A stretch of DNA of 44,199 bases from an uncultured Eubacteriales bacterium. GTDB taxonomy: Bacteria > Bacillota > Clostridia > Monoglobales > Monoglobaceae. The stretch is taken from positions 1-44,199 of the forward strand of contig CAJKNM010000008.1 in assembly GCA_905201285.1 (NCBI GenBank). Direction: 5' to 3'. A model generated the notes under the pieces. The model searched no databases. It was given only the letters and a program-made list of their open reading frames with translations, and was not told the origin of the DNA. A program made the translations under genes and the position numbers. Positions 1 to 7,893 of the stretch are shown one piece after another (position 1 is the first letter of the stretch; each line of letters begins with the position of its first letter).

Positions 1-198
1 GCACCCATGCCCGGAACGATCGTTTCGGTTAAGGTGTCGGTGGGTCAGAGTGTAAACGCGGGCGATGTTCTATGCATACTTGAGGCGATGAAAATGGAAA
101 ACGAAATCGTTGCTCCGAAGGCGGGCAAGGTTGTCGCTGTTTCGGCATCGAGCGGCGCTTCGGTAAACACGGGCGACGCACTGGTTTCTCTCGGCTGA
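1..198 (+). CDS. Biotin carrier (biotinyl-lipoyl domain) of oxaloacetate decarboxylase, 3' part
   Basis: The reading frame is already open at base 1, so the gene begins upstream and only its last 65 codons are visible. They make a complete biotinyl-lipoyl fold with the EAMKM motif; the lysine at 91-93 is the expected biotinylation site. In the sodium-pump decarboxylases the swinging biotin arm carries CO2 from the alpha subunit to the membrane beta subunit. The next two genes encode these subunits, and the alpha subunit lacks its own biotin domain, so this separate carrier supplies it. It could equally be labelled a gamma-type carrier of methylmalonyl-CoA decarboxylase, but the alpha subunit downstream points to oxaloacetate or pyruvate chemistry. 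Confidence 0.9.
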   Translation, partial: APMPGTIVSVKVSVGQSVNAGDVLCILEAMKMENEIVAPKAGKVVAVSASSGASVNTGDALVSLG

Positions 199-241
199 TT
201 GACGCGGGGGAAAAATGAGTTAAACGAAAGGACGAGACTGT

Positions 242-1517
242 ATGTTTCAGAGCACTATTAATTTCTTAAACAGCACAGGTATTGCGGCGCTGATAACAAA
301 CGCCAAGGACGCGCTCGCCGCAGGGGCCACGGGCTTCAACGGTGTTGTTGCCGTAATCGGTACGCCTTTGATGCTTATTATTGCTTGTGTGCTGCTTTAC
401 TTAGCTATTGTAAAAGAGTTTGAGCCGCTGCTGCTTTTGCCGATTGCTTTCGGTATGCTGCTCTCAAACCTGCCTATGTTTGCTAATTCGGGCGCAATTA
501 TGATGCACCCTGAATTCTTTACGGATTCTAAATATTTTGTTGACGGTCACTTGGATATGCAGATGATATTTGCAGAGGGCGGACTTTTGGATATGCTTTA
601 TTTAGGAGTAAAGCTCGGCATTTATCCGCCGCTGATATTTTTGGGAATAGGCTGTATGACCGACTTTGGCCCGCTGATTGCAAACCCAAAGAGTATCCTT
701 CGGTGCGGCGGCACAGCTGGGTGTATTCACGACGTTCCTCGGTGCGCTGGCGCTCGGGGCACTTGTGCCGGGTATTAACTTCGGTGTAAAAGAGGCATCC
801 TCAATCGGTATAATCGGAGGAGCCGACGGCCCTACGGCGATATATGTCACAAAGACCCTCGCACTGGCGCTTTTGCCTGCGATTGCTATTGCCGCATATT
901 CATATATGGCGCTTATACCGGTTATTCAGCCGCCTATTATGAAGCTTCTCACCACAAAGGAAGAGAGAAGCATCGTTATGGAACAGCTTCGGCCGGTAAG
1001 CAGAACAGAGAGAATGATTTTCCCGATTGTTGTTACAATCGTTGTCGCTCTTATCGTACCCGACGCGGTTTCACTTGTGGGAATGCTTATGCTGGGTAAC
1101 CTGATTAAGGAAAGCGGGGTTGCCGACCGCTTGTGTAAGGTTGCGCAGAACGGACTTATGAACGTAATCACTATTTTCTTAGGCCTGACCGTCGGCGCAA
1201 CGGCAAAGGCGGAAACCTTCCTCACGGCAGAGACCCTGGGTATTGTCGTTCTCGGATTGGTTGCCTTCTGCTTCAGTACGGCGGGCGGCTTGATTCTCGG
1301 CAAGATTATGTGCAAGCTGACCGGCGGAAAGATTAATCCGCTTATCGGCTCGGCAGGTGTATCGGCTGTTCCTATGGCCGCGCGTGTTTCTCAGATGGTC
1401 GGCCAGAAAGAAAACCCGTCGAACTTCCTGCTTATGCACGCTATGGGCCCAAACGTTGCGGGTGTTATCGGTTCGGCAGTCGCCGCCGGAGTATTTTTGT
1501 CAATGTTCGCACATTAA
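242..1517 (+). pseudogene. oadB: Oxaloacetate decarboxylase beta subunit (OadB), reading frame broken near 698-701
   Basis: OadB is the multi-membrane-span subunit that decarboxylates carboxybiotin and pumps sodium out. The N-terminal part (242 to about 700) is in one frame, up to the ANPKS segment. The rest (702-1517) continues in another frame with GAAAQLG and the family hallmark GGADGPTAI. Relatives read K-(S/T)-L-L-L-G at the junction, so one base appears to be missing beside the CTT codon at 698-700. Left alone, the first frame ends at 778. Both halves look intact and unmutated, so a sequencing or assembly indel, or a very recent mutation, is more likely than an old pseudogene. The two neighbouring subunit genes are intact. 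Confidence 0.85.
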
Positions 1518-1546
1518 TTGAATTGATTTTTTAGGAGGTAATATAA

Positions 1547-2944
1547 ATGGCAAAGGTCGGAATTACAGAAACAGTATGCCGTGACGCGCATCAGTCATTG
1601 ATTGCAACAAGAATGACGACGGAAGAGATGCTTCCCGCGCTTCCGCTTCTGGATAAAATCGGTTACCACTCATTAGAGGTTTGGGGCGGTGCAACGTTTG
1701 ACGCTTGCCTGCGTTTTCTGAACGAGGATCCGTGGGAGAGACTCAGAAAGGTCAGAGCGGCGGCCCCGAATACAAAGCTTCAGATGCTTTTCAGAGGTCA
1801 GAACGTTTTAGGTTATCGTCACTATGCAGATGACGTGGTTGAGTATTTTGTTCAGAAGTCGATTGCGAACGGTATCGATATAATCAGAATTTTTGACGCA
1901 CTGAACGATGTCAGAAACCTTCAGACGGCTATAAATGCAACAAAGAAAGAAAAGGGTCACGTTCAGGCGGCGATTTCTTACACAGTCAGCCCGGTTCATA
2001 ATAAGGAGTTCTTTGTGAAGCTGGCTAAGGAATATGAAAATTGCGGAGCGGATTCAATCTGTATTAAGGATATGGCGGGTCTGCTTACGCCGTATAACGC
2101 ATATGAGCTTGTTTCGGCGCTTAAAAAAGCGGTTAAAGTGCCGATTCAGCTGCACACACACTGTACAAGCGGTGTGGCTTCGATGACCTATTTAAAGGCA
2201 ATCGAGGCGGGGGTTGATGTTGTCGACTGTGCTCTTTCACCACTGGCGATGGGAACGTCTCAGCCGCCGACAGAGCCGCTCGTTGCTACGCTCAGCGGAA
2301 CCGAGTATGACACAGGCTTAAATCTTGACGCGCTGACTGAGGTTTCGGGATATTTCAAGCCCCTTCGCGAGAAGTATCTTAAAAGCGGTTTGATGAGCAC
2401 GAAGGTTTTGGGCGTTGATATTAATACGCTTAAGTATCAGGTTCCGGGTGGAATGCTTTCAAACCTGGTATCACAGCTTAAACAACAGGGAAAAGAAGAC
2501 AAGCTTGATGAGGTGCTGAAAGAGGTTCCGAGAGTCCGTAAGGATTTGGGCTATCCGCCGCTGGTTACGCCGACAAGCCAGATTGTCGGAACTCAGGCGG
2601 TTCTCAACGTAATTATGGGCGAGCGTTATAAAATGGTCACTAAAGAGACGAAGGGTATCTGTAAGGGTGAGTACGGCAGAACGCCTGTTCCGATTGATGA
2701 GGAATTCAGAAAGAAGATAATCGGCGACGAGAAGGCTATAACCTGCCGTCCCGCTGATCTTTTAAAGCCTGAGCTTGATAAGCTCAGAAAAGAGGCGGCG
2801 GAATGGATTGAACAGGATGAGGACGTATTGTCATATGCCCTTTTCGGTCAGGTGGCCGTTAAGTTCTTTGAACAGCGCCGTGCCGCTAAATATAAGGTAG
2901 ATAAAGATATGGTGGATATGAAGAATCAGGTTCATTATATCTGA
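1547..2944 (+). CDS. oadA: Oxaloacetate decarboxylase alpha subunit (carboxyltransferase), biotin domain absent
   Basis: 465 residues of the pyruvate carboxylase/OadA carboxyltransferase family. It is a TIM barrel that moves the carboxyl group from oxaloacetate to biotin. The metal site is visible: D13 in RDAHQS, K174 in KDMAG (the lysine that is carbamylated in pyruvate carboxylase) and H203/H205 in HTHCTSG. A conserved C-terminal PYC_OADA region follows. The protein stops before a biotin-attachment domain, matching the separate carrier gene at 1-198. An ideal AGGAGG site precedes the ATG. Together with OadB it would couple oxaloacetate decarboxylation to a sodium gradient. A pyruvate carboxylase 5S-type role cannot be excluded from sequence alone. 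Confidence 0.9.
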   Translation: MAKVGITETVCRDAHQSLIATRMTTEEMLPALPLLDKIGYHSLEVWGGATFDACLRFLNEDPWERLRKVRAAAPNTKLQMLFRGQNVLGYRHYADDVVEYFVQKSIANGIDIIRIFDALNDVRNLQTAINATKKEKGHVQAAISYTVSPVHNKEFFVKLAKEYENCGADSICIKDMAGLLTPYNAYELVSALKKAVKVPIQLHTHCTSGVASMTYLKAIEAGVDVVDCALSPLAMGTSQPPTEPLVATLSGTEYDTGLNLDALTEVSGYFKPLREKYLKSGLMSTKVLGVDINTLKYQVPGGMLSNLVSQLKQQGKEDKLDEVLKEVPRVRKDLGYPPLVTPTSQIVGTQAVLNVIMGERYKMVTKETKGICKGEYGRTPVPIDEEFRKKIIGDEKAITCRPADLLKPELDKLRKEAAEWIEQDEDVLSYALFGQVAVKFFEQRRAAKYKVDKDMVDMKNQVHYI

Positions 2945-2947
2945 TAT

Positions 2948-2983
2948 AAAAATACCCGATGCAATTCCGCATCGGGTATTTTT
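2948..2983. terminator. Bidirectional intrinsic terminator between oadA and the QueG-like gene
   Basis: An A-rich flank, the arm ATACCCGATGC, a 6-nt loop and the complementary arm GCATCGGGTAT are followed by a T run. The outer A and T runs also pair. The element lies between two convergent genes (oadA ends at 2944, the minus-strand gene ends at 2998) and has a T tract in both readings, so it should end transcription from either side. Confidence 0.9.
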
Positions 2984-2997
2984 GTAAAAGTGCTGAA

Positions 2998-3660
2998 TTA
3001 AATATTTTGATTATCCTTGATGCCATAAGGACAGACTCTCATACAGATTCCACAGACAGCTCCGCGGCCTATGTGTTGAAATGCGCGTTTCATATAATCG
3101 CTGCACGCCTTTGCGTCGATTATATCCTCTCGAGGGGAATCGGGGGTCCATTCGCGGCCGGTTATTGCCATGGCCGGACACGCGGTGGTGCAGATTCGAC
3201 ATTCTCCGCACTTGCTTTCTGTATGATTTTCGCCTATCTCAAACGGAAAGTCGGTAAGAATCGTGCCGAGACGCACGCGCGGGCCGTTCCTGTCGGATAT
3301 AAACAGACTGCTCTTGCCTATTGTGCCGAGACCGGAATCGACTGCGGCACGCTTGTGGGAATATATGCCTTGCATTCCGTTTACGGATTGTGAAGCGGGA
3401 ACGGGGGCATAGTTATATCCCTTTTTCTCAAGCATAAGACCGACTCTGAGCGAGAGATGGTCGATTAAGGCGTTTATACTTCTGTAGTGGTGAAAATATG
3501 TATGCGTCGGCGCGTTGTCGATTCCGTCCACAATTGAATTTGAAAGCGGTATAGTATACGAAATGACATAGCCGAGTGAGAAAGGGTTTTCCTGTGCCTT
3601 TCCGAAGCCAACCTGGCCCGCACCGTGCGATATTAAAAATTCAGTAATAGTTTTTTGCAA
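2998..3660 (-). CDS. Short QueG-like double [4Fe-4S] cluster protein
   Basis: About 220 residues related to epoxyqueuosine reductase. The GLGTIGKSSL segment matches the QueG GLGWIGKN-type motif. Eight cysteines follow in ferredoxin arrangement: CGECRICTTACP, then a lone C, then CGICMRVCP, enough for two [4Fe-4S] clusters. QueG itself is longer (roughly 310-380 residues) and has C-terminal HEAT-like repeats that are missing here, so this belongs to the short 4Fe-4S double-cluster family of unproven substrate. The start is chosen as TTG at 3660 because GGAGG sits 8 nt upstream. An in-frame ATG at 3693 has no good ribosome site. It lies just after recO on the same strand and probably shares its transcript. 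Confidence 0.7.
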   Translation of the reverse strand: MQKTITEFLISHGAGQVGFGKAQENPFSLGYVISYTIPLSNSIVDGIDNAPTHTYFHHYRSINALIDHLSLRVGLMLEKKGYNYAPVPASQSVNGMQGIYSHKRAAVDSGLGTIGKSSLFISDRNGPRVRLGTILTDFPFEIGENHTESKCGECRICTTACPAMAITGREWTPDSPREDIIDAKACSDYMKRAFQHIGRGAVCGICMRVCPYGIKDNQNI

Positions 3661-3720
3661 TTTTTCATCCTCCGATAAGTAATGATACTCCATTATAAAC
3701 AGTCAGCGCCCGGCTGCCGG

Positions 3721-4485
3721 CTACATAAGTGCGGTGACGCGGCGAAGATAGTCAAGCGTCTTAAAATTTTTTTCAAGAAGAGTCTGAATACAGCATTCGC
3801 CGAGTTCGCTTAAATATTTGATTGATGTATCGGACATATTAAAAGAAAATTCTTTCTTTTCCTGTGCTAAGGCTATGTATGCGATTGCCGCGAGAATACT
3901 GTCGTTTATCTTATAAATTTCAGGATGTTTAGATAGACATCTTGAACAGTATACACAGCCGTCTTTCGGACTCAGCCCAATAAGGTCAGATACCGCACCG
4001 CAATCCGCACAGGAAGAAAGATTCGGGAGAAGTCCGGCGATTGTCAGAGTTCTGAATTCGAATACCGCCTTGATTTTTTCATAGTCGGGATTGTCCCTGC
4101 AGAGCATATAAAGCGAGCGCAGAAGAAGGCTCGTTTGTGCCGAATCGGGTGAATCCTCCTGAACCACAGTGTTGGTCACATCACAGAAGTACGAGGCAAA
4201 GGCCATTCCGTCAAGGGATTCGTGAAGCGCCGAGAACGATGTTAAAAGCTCACATTCGTTTAGCTTATAAAGCGAAGATGAACCGCCCTTAAACAGTGTG
4301 AAGCTGCTGTAACTAAAAAGGGCTGTTGCGGTAAGCAGCCCCGATTTGTTCCTGCGTGCATTCCCGGCGAGGACAGAAATCCTTCCGAGCTCTTTTGTGA
4401 TTACCGTAAGGATTCTTGAAGTATCACCGTATTTAGTTTCCTTTGTCACAATGCCGTCGGCATTAATGAGTGCCAATAATCTCAC
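3721..4485 (-). CDS. recO: DNA repair protein RecO
   Basis: 254 residues. The N-terminal OB fold has the typical GIVTKETKYGDTSRILTV stretch, and a helical C-terminal domain holds a zinc motif (C159, C162 and C177/C180/C183). RecO works with RecR to load RecA on SSB-coated single-stranded DNA and to anneal strands during recombinational repair. The start is uncertain: GTG at 4485 is taken for length, but its GAGG lies only 3 nt upstream, and TTG at 4476 is a reasonable alternative. The gene begins inside the end of the small YqzL-like gene, so translation is probably coupled. The era-yqzL-recO order is familiar from Bacilli and Clostridia. Confidence 0.92.
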   Translation of the reverse strand: MRLLALINADGIVTKETKYGDTSRILTVITKELGRISVLAGNARRNKSGLLTATALFSYSSFTLFKGGSSSLYKLNECELLTSFSALHESLDGMAFASYFCDVTNTVVQEDSPDSAQTSLLLRSLYMLCRDNPDYEKIKAVFEFRTLTIAGLLPNLSSCADCGAVSDLIGLSPKDGCVYCSRCLSKHPEIYKINDSILAAIAYIALAQEKKEFSFNMSDTSIKYLSELGECCIQTLLEKNFKTLDYLRRVTALM

Positions 4486-4621
4486 CGTCCTCGCTTTGTC
4501 CGGAAATTTTTGCCGCAGAGTATTTTTTTGTTTCTATGCCTTTGTATTTCAGGTATGACCGAACGCTTCCGGTTCGCTCAAACTCCTGCCAGTCGGCTTC
4601 TCTGATGTCCGTGTTTTTCAT
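4463..4621 (-). CDS. yqzL: YqzL-like small protein (52 residues)
   Basis: This short frame starts with ATG at 4621 behind GGAGG (9-nt spacing) and ends with TAA at 4463-4465, overlapping the recO start by about 23 nt. The protein contains W-x2-F-E-x-TGSV-x2-YL-x-YK (residues 11-27), which resembles the pattern of the tiny YqzL family encoded between era and recO in Bacillus. Position, ribosome site and motif agree, so I regard it as real. Its function is unknown; it may couple recO translation. The C-terminal 25 residues are polar and show no recognisable feature. Confidence 0.8.
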   Translation of the reverse strand: MKNTDIREADWQEFERTGSVRSYLKYKGIETKKYSAAKISGQSEDGEIIGTH

Positions 4622-4693
4622 AGCTTTAAGCCTCCGTATCTGACTTGTCGAATTTAGTATGTGATACGGTTTTTTTTATATACAGTTAATATT

Positions 4694-5578
4694 TTACTCA
4701 AAACCTATGTCGGATATAAAGTTTTCGCGGTTACGCCAGTCCTCCTTGACTCTGACCCAGAGTTCAAGATACACCTTCGAGCCCAAAAAACGTTCAATAT
4801 CGTGCCTTGAAAGACTTCCAATCTGTTTTAGCTTTTCGCCGCCCTTTCCGATGATGATTCCCTTGTGACTTTGTTTTTCACAATAAATAGCGGCGAGAAT
4901 TTCATAGGTTCCGTTCGGGCGCTTCTTCATTCGCTCGATTTCAACCGCAATCCCGTGAGGAATCTCGCGGTTTAAAAGCCTGAGCGCCTTTTCACGGATG
5001 TATTCGGCAACAATCTGTCTTTCCGGCTGGTCGGTTATTGTGTCATCGGGAAAGAACTTAGGCCCTTCGGGAAGAACATCGCGAAGCTTATCGAAAAGTT
5101 CTTCGAGGTTTTCGCCGTTCTGCGCCGAAATGGGGACTATGTCATTAAAGTCATAAAGACCTTTCAGCTTATCCAAAACAGGAAGAAGCTGAAGCTTCGG
5201 AACGGTATCGATCTTATTCACCGCGAGAATGACGGGGACATCGGAAATTTTAAGTCCCGACAGAGCCTCTTTTTCGGCGTCGATTTCACTGTCTTTTATA
5301 TTACAGTCAACAACATAAAGAAGTGCGTCAATATCCTCTGTCGCGGTGTAGATATACTTTTCCATTCTCTTTCCGAGCTTGTTGTGCGGCTTATGTATTC
5401 CCGGGGTGTCAATCATAACAAGCTGATAGTCCTTGCCTGTTTTAACTCCGAGAATTTTTGTCCGCGTCGTCTGCGGCTTAGATGAAACTATAGCGACCTT
5501 CTCGCCGATTATGTGGTTCATAAGAGTTGACTTGCCCGCGTTCGGGCGTCCTGTTATTGCAACAAATCCTGATTTCAT
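4694..5578 (-). CDS. era: GTPase Era
   Basis: 294 residues. The N-terminal GTPase domain has GRPNAGKS (G1, residues 10-17), the PQTTR switch, DTPG (G3, 57-60) and NKID (G4, 121-124). The C-terminal KH domain contains GKGGEKLKQIG. Era binds the 3' end of 16S rRNA and checks 30S assembly. The gene lies 10 nt downstream of ybeY, whose product also acts in 16S maturation. GGTGAGG precedes the ATG. Length and motifs are complete, and nothing is unusual. Confidence 0.97.
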   Translation of the reverse strand: MKSGFVAITGRPNAGKSTLMNHIIGEKVAIVSSKPQTTRTKILGVKTGKDYQLVMIDTPGIHKPHNKLGKRMEKYIYTATEDIDALLYVVDCNIKDSEIDAEKEALSGLKISDVPVILAVNKIDTVPKLQLLPVLDKLKGLYDFNDIVPISAQNGENLEELFDKLRDVLPEGPKFFPDDTITDQPERQIVAEYIREKALRLLNREIPHGIAVEIERMKKRPNGTYEILAAIYCEKQSHKGIIIGKGGEKLKQIGSLSRHDIERFLGSKVYLELWVRVKEDWRNRENFISDIGFE

Positions 5579-5587
5579 ATCTGTTAT

Positions 5588-6073
5588 CTACCTCACCAAT
5601 CCTATTTTATCGAGTATTTCTCTCTGATAGCCGAACATTTCCTCCTCATCCTCGGGGGTCATATGGTCATAGCCCAAAAGATGAAGCATTGAATGAACGG
5701 TTAAAAATCCTATTTCGCGTTCGGGCGAATGTCCGTATTCCTCTGCCTGTTCGTGTGCACGTTCCATCGAGATAACTATATCACCGAGACAAAGCTCGCC
5801 CATTTCATTGAATTCGGCATAGTCCTCGATTATTTCGCCGTTTTCGTCATATTCAAACATAGGAAAGGACAAAACATCTGTGGCTCTGTCTATGTTTCTG
5901 TGCAGACTGTTCAGAGTGCGGATTCCCTCGTTGTCGGTGAGAACCACACTGATTTCGACATCCGTGCGGAATTCCATATATTCAAGCGTAGCAAGGCAGC
6001 ATTTTTTGATTAAATCCTTAATATCGCGCCCGACCTTATATTGCTTCTGCTGATTTAAAAAACTAACTTTCAT
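5588..6073 (-). CDS. ybeY: Endoribonuclease YbeY
   Basis: 161 residues with the UPF0054 signature HSMLHLLGYDH, in which H127, H131 and H137 bind the metal. YbeY takes part in 16S rRNA 3'-end maturation and 70S quality control. It sits between phoH and era, the standard Firmicutes arrangement, with gaps of 17 and 9 nt. GGAGATG precedes the ATG. Confidence 0.96.
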   Translation of the reverse strand: MKVSFLNQQKQYKVGRDIKDLIKKCCLATLEYMEFRTDVEISVVLTDNEGIRTLNSLHRNIDRATDVLSFPMFEYDENGEIIEDYAEFNEMGELCLGDIVISMERAHEQAEEYGHSPEREIGFLTVHSMLHLLGYDHMTPEDEEEMFGYQREILDKIGLVR

Positions 6074-6090
6074 AGAATTTCCATCTCCGA

Positions 6091-7080
6091 TTATTCTTTA
6101 TTCTGCTTGCTGCGCTTTGCGGCACGCTCGCGCTCTAAGGTCTTTCGCTCATACGCCTTGACTATCTTTTGAACAAGCGGATGCCGAACCACATCGCGCT
6201 CGTCGAGATAGACGAATTCTATTCCCTCTATATTTTTAAGAATGATTTCAGCATCGCGGAGACCCGATTTCTTATCGCGGGGGAGGTCAATCTGGGTGAC
6301 ATCACCCGTCACAACGATGTGTGACGAAAAACCCATACGCGTCAGGAACATCTTCATCTGTTCAGCGGTTGTGTTTTGTGCTTCGTCAAGAATTATAAAG
6401 GCGTCGTCAAGCGTCCTGCCTCGCATATAAGCAAGCGGCGCAACTTCGATTACTCCGCGTTCTAAATTCTTGTGAAAGTTCTCATAGCCGAGCATCTCAC
6501 CCAATGCGTCAAACAGCGGCCTTAAATACGGGTCAACCTTCTCCTGCATATCTCCGGGAAGAAAGCCGAGACTTTCGCCGGCTTCTATCGCGGGGCGGGT
6601 CAGAATTATCTTGCTGACCTCTTTGTTTTTAAAAGCGTTGACAGCCGCCGCAACGGCAAGGTAGGTCTTGCCTGTTCCGGCGGGGCCTATGCCAAAGACG
6701 ATAGAATTTTCTTTTATTTTAGTCAGATATGATTTCTGACCGAGAGTTTTTGCCTTAATCGGAACACCTCTTGAGTTGATACAGATGACGTCCTTGCCCA
6801 GCTCTTCAAGCTCTTCTTCGTTTCCGCTGTCAATCTGTGACATAACATATCTGACTTCCTGCTCTCCTATATTTTCGCCGCGGGATGCCATCGAGAGAAG
6901 GGCATTGACTGCGCTGACAGCCTTATCCACACTCTCGGGTTCACCGCCGATTTTAATATCGGAACCGCGGTTTATTATTGCAACGTCCAGCTCCTTTTCA
7001 ATAAGCCTTACGTTTTCGTCAAAGCTTCCGAAAAGGTTTATAACAAGCTCCATTTTGTCTGCTTCTATGTGTCTCTCCAT
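6091..7080 (-). CDS. phoH: PhoH-family ATPase
   Basis: 329 residues. The P-loop is GPAGTGKT (132-139), the Walker B is FIILDEAQN (D232, E233), and the MTGDVTQID-like segment downstream is typical of the superfamily-1 helicase-like PhoH fold. The N-terminal about 100 residues resemble a KH-like region. PhoH proteins are cytosolic ATPases linked to RNA metabolism, and the usual partner YbeY is encoded next. This is the first gene of the minus-strand operon and is read from the promoter at 7137-7165. Confidence 0.95.
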   Translation of the reverse strand: MERHIEADKMELVINLFGSFDENVRLIEKELDVAIINRGSDIKIGGEPESVDKAVSAVNALLSMASRGENIGEQEVRYVMSQIDSGNEEELEELGKDVICINSRGVPIKAKTLGQKSYLTKIKENSIVFGIGPAGTGKTYLAVAAAVNAFKNKEVSKIILTRPAIEAGESLGFLPGDMQEKVDPYLRPLFDALGEMLGYENFHKNLERGVIEVAPLAYMRGRTLDDAFIILDEAQNTTAEQMKMFLTRMGFSSHIVVTGDVTQIDLPRDKKSGLRDAEIILKNIEGIEFVYLDERDVVRHPLVQKIVKAYERKTLERERAAKRSKQNKE

Positions 7081-7136
7081 AAATGTACCCCTGATTATAT
7101 TTTTTGATTATTAGTATACATACTTTCTTATTAAAT

Positions 7137-7165
7137 ATCATAATCCAAAGCGACGCTTTTGTCAA
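7137..7165 (-). promoter_or_regulatory. Sigma-A-type promoter of the phoH-ybeY-era-yqzL-recO operon
   Basis: On the minus strand, TTGACA (7160-7165) and TATGAT (7137-7142) are separated by exactly 17 bp. The transcript would have a leader of about 50 nt before phoH. The spacer contains the near-palindrome AAAGCG-T-CGCTTT. Confidence 0.8.
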
Positions 7166-7289
7166 ATAAATTTTATCTGTATTTTTCACAAAAAAATTAA
7201 AAATCGGCGAAAAATACGAACAAAATATACTTTGTAGCAAAATTGATAGAAATTTGTAAAAAAAAATTAAAATTTTTTTTAAAAAACAC
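7166..7289. other. AT-rich spacer between divergent promoters, with possible UP element
   Basis: No coding frame with a ribosome site was found between the phoH and mraZ promoters. The stretch 7255-7287, directly upstream of the mraZ -35 box, is made of long A and T runs, as expected of an UP element that raises promoter strength. Nothing else was recognised. Confidence 0.5.
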
Positions 7290-7318
7290 TTGCGTTTTTC
7301 TCTTAAATATATTACAAT
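7290..7318 (+). promoter_or_regulatory. Promoter of the dcw cluster (mraZ promoter)
   Basis: TTGCGT (7290-7295) and TACAAT (7313-7318) are separated by 17 bp, with A/T tracts upstream. The expected start is near 7325, at the left end of the MraZ boxes, leaving a leader of about 130 nt before mraZ. Confidence 0.75.
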
Positions 7319-7323
7319 AAAGA

Positions 7324-7363
7324 AAAGTGGAGCGAAGTGTATCGAAATGTATTAAAGTGTAGA
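7324..7363 (+). promoter_or_regulatory. MraZ box: four 10-bp repeats
   Basis: Four repeats in exact 10-bp phase begin AAAGTG (7324), GAAGTG (7334), GAAATG (7344) and AAAGTG (7354). The form AAAGTG-(T/G)-N3 repeated every 10 bp is the operator described for MraZ in mycoplasmas. Here it covers the predicted transcription start, so MraZ bound along one DNA face could control its own operon. Confidence 0.8.
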
Positions 7364-7457
7364 GGTAAAATTGCTGAATTGTTTATAGTGTATTATCAGA
7401 TTTTCGCTGTAAATTATGAATCAAAATTCCGAATCGGAGTGAAAGGGGGCGGCAGGG

Positions 7458-7880
7458 ATGTTAGTCGGCAAGTATGAACAAAATATTGATGCAAAGGGCA
7501 GAGTTAATATACCCTCAAAGTTCAGACCGACGCTGGGCGAGACCTTTGTCGTTGCCGTCGGCGAGGAGAAATGCGCCTGTATCTATCCGGTTGAAGAATG
7601 GGAGGCGTTTATGGAACGCGTAAACGCCGTTGCCGCTGAAGATAAGGCTATGCTTATGAGATACATTCAACAGATTTCGGCTGAATGTACGCTCGACTCA
7701 CAGGGAAGGGCGGTTATTCCGCCGCAGATACGCGAGTATGCTCAGCTTACAAAAGAAATTGTTGTTGTGGGCGAACATAAGAAGGTTGAAATCTGGAGCC
7801 TTGATAATTGGAAGAAGTATTCCGAAAAGGTGTTTGATATGGATAAGATTTCGGATATGTTAAAACAAATCGGAATCTGA
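7458..7880 (+). CDS. mraZ: Transcriptional regulator MraZ
   Basis: 140 residues made of two AbrB-like swapped-hairpin repeats, each with the D-x-x-GR-x-x-IP-x-x-(F/I)R signature (residues 11-23 and about 79-91). MraZ forms a ring that binds repeated boxes upstream of its own gene and tunes dcw expression. Four such boxes lie at 7324-7363. A G-rich ribosome site (GGGGG) precedes the ATG. It heads the division and wall cluster, as in most bacteria. Confidence 0.96.
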   Translation: MLVGKYEQNIDAKGRVNIPSKFRPTLGETFVVAVGEEKCACIYPVEEWEAFMERVNAVAAEDKAMLMRYIQQISAECTLDSQGRAVIPPQIREYAQLTKEIVVVGEHKKVEIWSLDNWKKYSEKVFDMDKISDMLKQIGI

Positions 7881-7893
7881 CGGGGGATAGGAT

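Noticed and set aside
2959..3393. 144-residue plus-strand frame after oadA
   Set aside because: It is a shadow of the minus-strand QueG-like gene, begins inside the terminator and has no ribosome site.
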